Origin: Planctomycetota bacterium
GTDB taxonomy: Bacteria; Planctomycetota; Phycisphaerae; Phycisphaerales; Phycisphaeraceae
Length of the DNA: 42,136 bases
NCBI GenBank assembly: GCA_024276075.1
Contig: JAJRXX010000010.1
Location: forward strand, 1-42,136
Reading direction: 5' to 3'
The translations under genes and the position numbers were made by a program. Below, piece by piece: positions 32,863-42,100 of the stretch (the first letter of the stretch is position 1; the number at the start of each line of letters is the position of its first letter). The notes below the pieces were generated by a model. It made no database searches, was not told the DNA's origin, and saw only the letters and a program-made list of their open reading frames with translations.

Positions 32863-34362
32863 TCAACCCCCACCTTTGCCCGACGGCAGCTTCGACACGA
32901 GCCGCAGCGAAACCGTCAAGCCTTCGAGCTGATAATGTGGTCGCAGATAAAACTTTGAGGTGTAGTAGCCAGGGTTGCCCTCAACTTCTTCGACCACAAC
33001 CTCTGCAGCCGCCAACGGCTTACGGGCCTTCGTCTCTTCGCTGGAACTCTCCGGGTTTCCGTCTACGTATTGCAGGATCCATTCCTGGAGCCACTGCTGC
33101 ATGTCCGCCCGTTCCTTAAAAGAACCGACCTTGTCACGGACGATGCACTTGAGGTAATGCGCAAACCGACAACTGGCGAACAAATACGGCAACCGAGCGG
33201 CGAGGTTCGCGTTCGCCGTGGCATCTGGGTCATCGTATTCAGCCGGATTTTGCAGCGATTGAGCACCAATAAACGCAGCGAAATCTGAGTTTTTCTTGTG
33301 GACCAAGGGCATAAACCCATTCGCGGCCAACTCGGCCTCGCGGCGGTCGCTGATCGCGATCTCTGTGGGACATTTCATATCCACACCGCCGTCATCGGTC
33401 GGGAATGTATGACACGGCAGCGACTCCACCGCACCACCCGACTCCACACCCCGGATGCGAGAGCACCACCCGAACGTCTTGAACGAGCGAGTGATGTTCG
33501 TCGCCATGGCGTACGCCGAATTGGCCCAGCAGTACTTGCTGTGATCCGCGTCCCCCGTTTCCTCTTCAAAATCAAATTCCTCGACGGGCTGGGTCTTCGA
33601 GCCGTATGGCAACCTCGCCAGGAACCGCGGCATCGCCAAACCGATGTAACGCGAATCTTCTGATTCACGCAGAGACCGCCACGGCGCGTACTCGGCCGTC
33701 TGGAATATCTTCGTCAGATCGCGCGGGTTGCTCAGTTCCTGCCACGATTCCATTTGCATCAAAGAGGGTGAGCCACCCGCGATGAATGGCGCGTGAGCGG
33801 CCGCAGCCACTTGGCCAAGTTCCGAGAGCATCTCCACGTCCGGCGGGCTGTGATCGAAATGGTAGTCGCCCACCAAGCAGCCATACGGCTCACCGCCGAA
33901 TTGGCCGTATTCTTCTTCATAGACCCGCTTGAACAACGGGCTCTGATCCCACGCGGTGCCCTTGAATTTTTTGAGCGTCTTGCCGAGCTCTTTCTTCGAG
34001 ATGTTGAAAACCTTGATCTTCAGGTTCTCGTCGGTCTCGGTATTATTGACCATGTAGTGGAGTCCACGCCACGCACCTTCGAGCTTCTGGAAGTCCTCGT
34101 TGTGCAGAATCTTGTTTAACTGCTCCGTCAGCTTTGAGTCAATCTCCGCGACCATCGCCTCAATCGTCTTGATGGCATCGTCGGAAACCAAGTTAGTAGA
34201 AGACAACGCCTGTTCGGCCAGCGTCTGGACCGCAGCCGCAACTGCCTCCTTGGCCTTGCTGGATTTGGGCTTGAATTCCTTCTTGAGTAGCGATTCAAAC
34301 TCTGATGCCTCCATCGTTGTGGAAGCTGCTTGTTCTTGTGCTTCTTGATTAGCTTCAGCCAT
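32863..34362 (-). CDS. tssC: T6SS sheath large subunit TssC (VipB)
   Basis: 499 residues. The ATG at 34362 is chosen over one at 34392 because GAGGGTG lies at proper distance before it; it overlaps the tssB end by eight bases. The protein has the standard elements: KLEGAWRGLHYMVNNTETDENLKIKVFNISK (~93-123), FGGEPYGCLVGDYHFDHSPPDVEML, APFIAGGSPSLMQM, WRSLRESEDSRYIGLAMPRFLARLPYG, and the C-terminal PHYQLEGLTVSLRLVSKLP. TssB/TssC heterodimers build the contractile sheath around the Hcp tube. It ends in a GKGGG tail. A 120-bp gap with a hairpin separates it from hcp. Confidence 0.98.
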   Translation of the reverse strand: MAEANQEAQEQAASTTMEASEFESLLKKEFKPKSSKAKEAVAAAVQTLAEQALSSTNLVSDDAIKTIEAMVAEIDSKLTEQLNKILHNEDFQKLEGAWRGLHYMVNNTETDENLKIKVFNISKKELGKTLKKFKGTAWDQSPLFKRVYEEEYGQFGGEPYGCLVGDYHFDHSPPDVEMLSELGQVAAAAHAPFIAGGSPSLMQMESWQELSNPRDLTKIFQTAEYAPWRSLRESEDSRYIGLAMPRFLARLPYGSKTQPVEEFDFEEETGDADHSKYCWANSAYAMATNITRSFKTFGWCSRIRGVESGGAVESLPCHTFPTDDGGVDMKCPTEIAISDRREAELAANGFMPLVHKKNSDFAAFIGAQSLQNPAEYDDPDATANANLAARLPYLFASCRFAHYLKCIVRDKVGSFKERADMQQWLQEWILQYVDGNPESSSEETKARKPLAAAEVVVEEVEGNPGYYTSKFYLRPHYQLEGLTVSLRLVSKLPSGKGGG

Positions 34363-34885
34363 TGTTGTCACCCTCGCTCTCAGATGTGTCATCGGGATTC
34401 GGTGCGGATGCCAGGGATTGAAGAAGTGCCGGATCGTTTAAAGCCTTGGCGATCAGGTCCTCCGCGCCGGTCTTGCCATCCATGTATGTTAATAGATTCG
34501 AAAGCTCGGTCCGTGCGGTCAGCAGCTTGTTGAGAGCGTCGACCTTTCGTGCCACAGCGGCAGGTGAGAAATCGTCCATGCTCTCAAACGTGAGATCGAC
34601 GCTCAGATTCCCCTCACCTGTAAGGGTGTTGGGCACCTGGAACGCGGCTCGTGGCTTCATCGATTTGAGCCGGTCGTCGAAGTTATCAACGTCTACCTCG
34701 AGAAATTTGCGGTCCGCCACGGGCGCCAACGGTTCGCTGGGCTTACCAGACAAGTCCGCCATGACCCCCATTATAAAGGGCAACTGGACTTTCTTTTCCG
34801 CGCCATAGACTTCTACGTCGTACTCGATCTGTACACGCGGGGCGCGGTTTCGCGCAATAAATTTTTGACTACTTTTTTTTGCCAT
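34355..34885 (-). CDS. tssB: T6SS sheath small subunit TssB (VipA)
   Basis: 176 residues. SSQKFIARNRAPRVQIEYDVEVYGAEKKVQLPFIMGVMADLSG (~4-47; only the pattern RVxIxYDVExxGAxxxxELPFVMGVLADLSG matters) is the family signature. FLEVDVDNFDDRLKSMKPR and LTFESMDDFSPAAVARKVDALNKLLTARTELSNLLTYMDGK follow. The C-terminus is an acidic Ser/Asp/Glu tail (TSESEGDNNG). It pairs with TssC in the sheath; the N-terminal region is where TagJ binds in other species. AAAGGGG is ten bases before the ATG. It follows tssA by 109 bp, a gap with a short CCGTCT/AGACGG hairpin (34927-34944) but no clear terminator. Confidence 0.98.
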   Translation of the reverse strand: MAKKSSQKFIARNRAPRVQIEYDVEVYGAEKKVQLPFIMGVMADLSGKPSEPLAPVADRKFLEVDVDNFDDRLKSMKPRAAFQVPNTLTGEGNLSVDLTFESMDDFSPAAVARKVDALNKLLTARTELSNLLTYMDGKTGAEDLIAKALNDPALLQSLASAPNPDDTSESEGDNNG

Positions 34886-34994
34886 GGGATGAAACCCCTT
34901 TCTCTTTTTTTACAATACTATAACCGCCGTCTAGACAAAGACGGACGCCACCTGCTCAGCTCACTTATTACATCAATTAAAAGCACCCTTTAAA

Positions 34995-36062
34995 TTACTC
35001 CTCTTCGTCCTGATTGTCAATACCACTGATGAGCTCAATCTGGGCCATCGCTTCGGGCGAAAGGTCTCGGATAATGTCTAAAAAGTTTTTCGCCGCCAAC
35101 CGTTTCGCACGTGTTAGCAACAAGGGGATTGGACTCGATGGCTCGTTACGCTGGTAGTAATCACAGGCTTTATCGAGAACTCTAATCACATCTTCCCGTG
35201 AACGGATTTCCCCTGATATCCCCTGCACCGCGGCCTGCGCCCCCCCCTCACCGACAGCTTCCAGCCCCCCTTCGGTATCCGTAGGCTCGCCCACCCCGCG
35301 CCGAGCGAGGTACTCCGTCAAAACCGTGTCCGCCTCCTGGAGAACCACTACAAAGCTGCTGAGGTTCGGCGCATTGCCCGCACCGACACGCTCGGTGATC
35401 CCATCTTCGATTGACTTGACTAAGTCAATCGCTTCAGAGACCGCTTGGGCATTGGCTTGCAGTTCTTCGATGTCGGTATCCATAAACGCCGCATCAATAG
35501 ACGCCCGGTCGGTGGCCGTCTCATCACCCGTAGGCGCTATATCACCATTTGCCACAGCGATATCACGCAGGCTAAACCGGCCGACCTGTTTCGAATTGCA
35601 CAATTCACATTCGTGCAACCGCTGCTGAAACTTCATCGGGTCGCCGTCGGTCCGGGGCGGCTTCGACAGCGAATCGATAATATTAACACGCTCGGTAGGG
35701 TCGTTGTCGTCCTCCGGGTCTAGCTGCGGGTATACCCCCTCCCAATAACGGTCAAGAACGCCTCCCAATACCGCAAACGCATCACGCATACCCGTGAGGC
35801 CTTCCATTTTGAGCATCGCCACCGATAAGTACATCACGACACGCAAGTCCTTGGTGCGATCAAGTAACTCCAGACACCGGTCACGGACGTCTCGCCAATT
35901 CGGTTCTTCGCCGGGGATCACCTCATCGCCCATCACCCGCTCGGGCGTGCCCTGAGCCATCGTCCCCAACTCGATATATGCCGGGTCATACTCTAGGTTT
36001 TCACCACACGGAGACTCTTCCGAGACCTCGGCAAGTAATTTTTCAACGTCGATAGTACTCAT
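34995..36062 (-). CDS. tssA: T6SS assembly protein TssA
   Basis: 355 residues. The ImpA N-terminal domain is plain: SEESPCGENLEYDPAYIELG (~14-33), VIPGEEPNWRDVRDRCLELLDRTKDLRVVMYLSVAMLKMEGL, and YWEGVYPQLDPEDDNDPTERVNII (~108-131). The C-terminal part ends with the short motif YYQRNEPSSPIPLLLTRAKRL (~306-326), a feature of the short TssA class that caps the baseplate. There is a Gly/Glu-rich linker (~255-285). TssA primes the polymerisation of tube and sheath. It is the first gene of tssA-tssB-tssC-hcp. The shine-dalgarno is weak. A CGCATTG/CAATGCG palindrome lies 17 bp before the ATG. Confidence 0.95.
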   Translation of the reverse strand: MSTIDVEKLLAEVSEESPCGENLEYDPAYIELGTMAQGTPERVMGDEVIPGEEPNWRDVRDRCLELLDRTKDLRVVMYLSVAMLKMEGLTGMRDAFAVLGGVLDRYWEGVYPQLDPEDDNDPTERVNIIDSLSKPPRTDGDPMKFQQRLHECELCNSKQVGRFSLRDIAVANGDIAPTGDETATDRASIDAAFMDTDIEELQANAQAVSEAIDLVKSIEDGITERVGAGNAPNLSSFVVVLQEADTVLTEYLARRGVGEPTDTEGGLEAVGEGGAQAAVQGISGEIRSREDVIRVLDKACDYYQRNEPSSPIPLLLTRAKRLAAKNFLDIIRDLSPEAMAQIELISGIDNQDEEE

Positions 36063-36078
36063 ATTTTTCGTTCACCAT

Positions 36079-36094
36079 CGCATTGTCCAATGCG
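36079..36094. promoter_or_regulatory. Palindrome upstream of tssA
   Basis: CGCATTG (36079-36085) and CAATGCG (36088-36094) are a perfect 7-bp inverted repeat with a two-base centre, too tight for an RNA hairpin but well suited to a dimeric DNA-binding protein. It lies between the adhesin stop and the tssA start and shares ACGCATT-type half-sites with 31895-31909 and 20709-20812. Confidence 0.4.
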
Positions 36095-36111
36095 TCGTGT
36101 CTTAATCCATT

Positions 36112-39100
36112 TCAATAATCGAGATTCATTCCAATCAGGCTCGAGAGTGTTTTACCCGCTTCTTCAGGCTCAACATCCTGCTCCAAACGGATCGGGACAA
36201 CAGCCTCCGCGCGTTGTGGGCTTTCCAGGAAGAGGTCCTCAAACTCGCCGCGGGTCATACCCCTGGGGATGATGCCTTCTCGTTCCAAGAGTACAAACTT
36301 CGTATAGGACAGCTCCCGCTGGGTAAGCCCCATGGTCTCAAGCTGAGTAAACAACCGCCGCAACATTGTTACGTACAGGCGTGCCTCGTCAAGGCCCGGG
36401 GACGATACCAAGAACTGCTCAAGCGTCATCGGCCCCAGCTCATCACCTACCGTGCGGTAATCGATCCATGCCTGAGTCAATACCTCACGGATCTGCGCCG
36501 ATCGGCTGGTCGTGACGGTCCCGCCTTCTTCGTTAATCTGCGTCACCGTGTAGAGCGTCCGGTACGTATTGAGAGCCGCAGGCACGACCCGCCGCAGCAT
36601 CCGCAGCACCGTCACCTCGTGTTCGCCCAGTTCCGTATCCGGGCCCAGGACGTCGTTGATCATCCACGTCCCACCAATTGCATAGGCCAGCAGTTCCTCT
36701 TTCGTCGGGTCCACAGCCGGCACGCCAATAATCCGCAAGAGGTCCTTGTCGCTCTGCTCGAGATCGGCATCACTCGAAACATTTAGCAGATCGGATTCAA
36801 ACGCGGCAAAAGTAAACTGGATGTCCGTTCCAATATCCGTCAGCGCACCGACCGCGTTAAAATCAAGCACCGTCGCACCGCTGAATAGCGTCGTGAATGC
36901 CTGCTCGCTCTCAGAAAAACTCCCCCCCCAGAGAGCTGTATTGATATTAGGAATCGTAACGTTGGTGGTCCCAATCTTCGACGCCAACACGGGCCTGTCC
37001 CCGCTTGCCCCAAACCCCACAGTCGGCCCAGCGGTATTCGCAACCAGTGTGAGTGCGCCGCCCGCAACCAAATCGACACCGATATCGTCGATCAATCCAC
37101 CAAGACTCGGCGCAAACACTCGCGAGCCCGGCCGTACGTTAAAGAAAATCGTCCCCGCACCAGCGTTGATGGTCAGATCGTCGACTGCACCCAGATCACT
37201 CACCGTGGCGTTGCCGTTGCTGGTTGTAATCGTGAGCCCACCGTTCACAGTAAACTTTTCATTCACGCCCATGGCGAAATTGCCGCCGCCGGTGTTGATC
37301 GTCACGTCGCCATTTCCAATAATACTCGCCACGGACGGAATGGCGGTGCTCCCGGCTGTACGGCCGTTGCTAGTCCCAAGATTGATGTTGCCACGGTTGG
37401 TACTGAGCGTGCTGTTAATAAATATCTGCCCTAGAGGCTCTGACCCTTGTGGAGTACTCACCAGCGATGAATTGGCCTGAAGATCAATCGAATTAGAATT
37501 GACCAACGGATCGCCCAGCGCGGTGATTGTGATGTCATTGACCGTAACATCGCCACTGTTTGCCGTGGCAGTCACAGACCCGCCAGAAACAACCGCGCCG
37601 TTTATTGCGACGGAAGCCCCCGCCGTGGCGGCAAGACCGCCGCTACCCGCCGTCACACCCCGAAGCGAAACGCTGCCGTTGGTTGATTGAACCGTGGCTG
37701 TGCCGGCGGTCAACGTGCCGCTTAGAGATAGCGAACTGCCGCTGGTAGCGTTGAACAGCCCCGCTGCTGTAACCGCACCCATGGTCGTAGAACCGCTCAC
37801 GCCCGAGGTGATATCACCGGTGGTCGAAGAAAGGCCCTGCAACGCGATCCGGCTGCTTGTGGTTGTTTTGAGCGAGTCGACATCAATCACCACCGAAGCG
37901 GCAGCGATGCTCTTCGTCGATGTGAATTCAGCGAAATCAGTTACCGTAACGGTTCTGATTACAGGGAAGGGGAACGTAAATGTGTTACCGAAAAACGAAA
38001 TTGTTCTCAACTCTGTGATCGTAACGGTCGTAGTGGGCAAGAGCCCGCTGGACGTCGCCGTCACAGCTAATGCGCCACCGATATTAACTGACCCGCCGCC
38101 AGTGAAGCTCACCCCTACAGCCCTGTTGGTAAACGATGAAGGAACAGATCTACTCGAAGTGGGAACCGGCGGAGCAAATAGGTTCAAAGGATTGGTCGAA
38201 CTCACAGCGATCGTGAGATCATTGCTACCGCTATCGGTAATCGAACCTGAAAATACGGCTGACCCATCGGTCGTTGTCACCGTCGTGTTGCCTGACAAAT
38301 TGATGTCGGTTAAGAAGTCAATCCCTCCCACACTCGTGTAGTTGCCACTGACATCGGTTGTGCCACCGGCTGTATACGACTGCCTGCCGGTCGTGACAGC
38401 GCCAATGAGCGTGGTGTTATTGCCCGCGTTAACGGAAAGGCTACCAACCGGGCTGCCTGTGGTGCCAACGACTTGATTCAGGATCGCGTTATTACCGGCT
38501 GTGATTGTAACGGAGCCCGGTGTGACGAGTGCCTGCAGGCCGATATCGTTCCCGGCCGAATATGACTGAGTACCCGTCGTGGTCACATCCATGAATGTCG
38601 CGTTGTTACCCGCACTGGCTGTGACCGACCCGGCATTGATCGCGCCGTTTATGGTGACGTCATTACTCGTGTTGTACGTCTGCGTACCGGTCGTGGTCAC
38701 GTTTGTGGCGACGATGTCCCCACCACCCGTAACGGTCAATGATGCTAGCGGAGCCGCCAAGCCGACATCGTCTTGGAGATCGACGTTGCTGGTGACGCCG
38801 TTCCCGGCGTTGATTGTTAGTGCACCGGTAACACCGCTACCGGTCCCGTCGTCGTCGATCGAGCCGGTTATCGTAACCGCAGCCCCTGCCGGAGTTGCGC
38901 CGCCGTTCGTCGTGTCGAGCGTTATCGATGCACCCGACTCGATCAGCACATGGTCACGGACCTCAATGCTCTGCCCATCTGTGACGATCCCGGAGCCGCT
39001 GCGGAACGTCGTGGTACACACAGGCAGCGCCAAGAGCCCCGGCCCGATCAGCGTCACCGACGCGTTACCCGTTCCGGTAATCTGTGCCAAAACGTCGATC

Positions 39101-42100
39101 GTCCCGCCCATGGGTGTCTGGATCGTCACCGGATCGGCAAACGTGACGGCCTGAATATTGATCGCGTGCTGCCCATCAGAACGCCCGATGGTGATGGAAT
39201 TAAACCCGTCAACGATATTAGCCAACTCGGCGGCATCAAGATTGAACGTGCCACCAGCACCGCCCAAACCGATGTTGGACGTCGGGTCGAGCGGCTGGAA
39301 TGTCAGATCCCCGGCGCCGGCCAGCAGGCCATTGAGTATGACACTACCAGCGGTTATCGAAACATCGCCAGCTCGGCTGTCAACGGTATTGCCTCTTACT
39401 AATGTAAATCCAACGCCGGGAACAAAAGCAAAAACCATTGTGTCACGAATATCAACATTATTCGGCCCGGCATCGATAACCACCCCGTCGGCACTCACCG
39501 GCGATTCGATAATCACGTCACCAGTACCGATGGCACCGGCTGTTTCCAGAGTAAGCGCCCCGGAAATGTTTAAACCCGTTAATGCATTAACCGATATCGA
39601 CCCGCCTGTAGTCACTGTAAAATCGCTAGAGGTGTTGTTGGTAATCGATGCCGTAACAGTTACGTCACCTGCGCTCGTGCTGCCGACCGTCAGGCCGCCG
39701 CCTGCGGTGATGCCGCTCAACTCCGCATTGGTCAGCCCCAGCGAGCCAGCGCTGTTCGTGCCCAAGTCGATCGTCCTTCCGCCTGTGCTGGGCGCAAGGG
39801 TCACAGCACCCGTTGTTGTGATCGCACCCCCGATTGCCATATCGTCGGCCGTCACCATCATGCTCTGGAGCGGTGTAGTCGAACCGACAGCCCCAGCCAG
39901 CGTGGTCGTCGATGTGCCTGAATCAACTGTAAATGCCACAGCCCCGTCAATCATGCTATTAACGGTGATCGGAGCGCCCCCCGAGTCGATCGTCACCGGA
40001 CCGCTCGAAAGCGTCATCGTATTCGTTGCGCTGCTGCCAAAGGTAAGGCCCGCAGTGGAACTAAACGTTAATCCGTCAAATACCACGTTGCCCAGCAGCG
40101 AAACCGGTATCACACTGCCCGCAAGCGTCACATTCTCCCGGAAGGTCACTGTACCAGCGACCGCCACCTGCCCAATCGACATCGCCGATACCGTATCCTG
40201 GAACTCGACCGTTGTGGGCGTACCAGCCGTCTCATTGATCTGGATACCCCCAATAGCGACCACCGGATTCGCAAACGTCACCGTGCCGTCCGTATCGAGT
40301 GTCAGATTACCGATAGCGCTGGTGGCACCGACGTCCCCGGAAAACATCACATCGCCGCCCATATTGACTATTAGGCCACCCGGCCCATCTACCGTGTTAT
40401 TAAATGTCAAACCGGTGGTGCTTGAATCGGTCAGAGTCGTAATACCACTGCCCAACACGATCGCCCCGCTGTAGGTTTGACCGGCTGAGGTGGTAACCGA
40501 CGTACCGTTGAAGGTCGTCGTAAGCGCGGTTACGTCCAGAGAATTGAGTGTCAATGTCCCGGCTGACAAGGTAGCAGTCGTAGCGGCGTTCACAGTCAGG
40601 TCAAAGCCGTTGACCTTGGCGGCGTCATCAACCGCGACCGATCCGCCGGTCGAAATCAGTGTAAATGCTACACCCGTCGCCGCCCCGAGACCGAACTGTG
40701 TTGCATTCGGGACATCCGTGCCAGCCAGGTTCGCGTCCTGTTGAATGGTAAATGAACCGGGGTTGCCCGTGCCCGCCGCATCGGCAAACGTGGGGCTGTT
40801 GTTCAGCGCGTTCACCGAGGCGCTCGTCCCCACACCGCTACCCGCTCGCAGGCTGATCGAAGGCGAATTAATCGCGACGCCTAGCGACGAAAAGCTCAGC
40901 GCACCCGTGCCGTCCATACCCGCGTGCAAATCCACCGAGGTTGTCGCGGTGATGTCGTTGTTGACGTTAATGAAATCGTTAGATGTAACCGCAACGGTCG
41001 TCGGGTCAATCGCGGCATTGATGTTGATATCCCCCGCACCCGAGGTCGTATCTAAAACGATCGCGCCGGTCGCGGTGAGCTTGCCGTTGACATCGATACC
41101 CAGAGCGGTCGCCGTGAAGCCGCCACCGATGTCAGACGCGGCAAGCGATAATGCAGCGTTATTAACAATCGACGCGTTGCCGGCAGAGCCTACCGTGTTC
41201 AGAGAAACCGCGCCGCTGATGCTATTGGCAGGATTGTCTAATGTAATGCTGGCGTTCGCGGTCAGCGCCGTGATCGTCACCAAACCGCTAGCGTTCACCG
41301 CGTTGGCCGCGATGATGTCGCCGCCTGTACCCGTGAAGGTAAAGGCGTGATCTAGCGTGAGACTGGTAATCGCGAGATCGTTACCGATAGCCACAACGTC
41401 AACACCGACGTAATCAATATCGATCGTCCCGAAACCAAGGCCATCCACATTGATTGTTGTATTGACAAGATCACTCACTCCGCCGAATTCATTCACGCGG
41501 ATACGACCCGTACCTGTCCCCGCTGTGTCACCCGTATCGGTGATGGTCAATGACGTCGCGCCGTCAATATCTAACGGCTGGACGTCGCCAATCTCGTTGG
41601 CACTTAACGTCACCGCTCCGGTGGCAACGATCTCCGTACCCGCCGCGTTCGGCGCCGCGATGGTTGCGGCCGATAGGTCCACCGTGCCCGCCGTCACCGT
41701 GCCGCTGACCGTCATACCCGTGGTCGCTGTGGCGTCGAGCGTGCCGCCGACGTTGGAGGTACCCAGGTCCAGTGCGCCGGCGCTCGTTAGCGTGGCGTTG
41801 CCCGTCGTGCCAGTGGTGTTCGCAGAGACCGCTCCGGTCACCGCTAGCTGATCGAGCGTGATGTCCGCGTCGGCTGCGGCGGTCGTGAACGTGGCTGTGC
41901 CACCCACCGTTACCGTGCCGGCGTCGGTGATGTCGCCCGTGGTCGCTGTGGCGTCGAGCGTGCCGCCGACATTTGAGGCACCCAGGTCCAGTGCGCCGGC
42001 ACTCGTTAGCGTGGCGTTGCCCGTCGTGCCAGTGGTGTTCGCAGAGACCGCTCCGGTCACCGCTAGCTGATCGAGCGTGATGTCCGCGTCGGCTGCGGCG

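Noticed and set aside
36746-41851. Long plus-strand open frames opposite the adhesin (up to ~440 codons)
   Set aside because: They are Val/Pro/Ser-rich mirror images of a Thr/Gly/Ala repeat protein, lack ribosome-binding sites and have no family features. The minus-strand frame is continuous for 6 kb.
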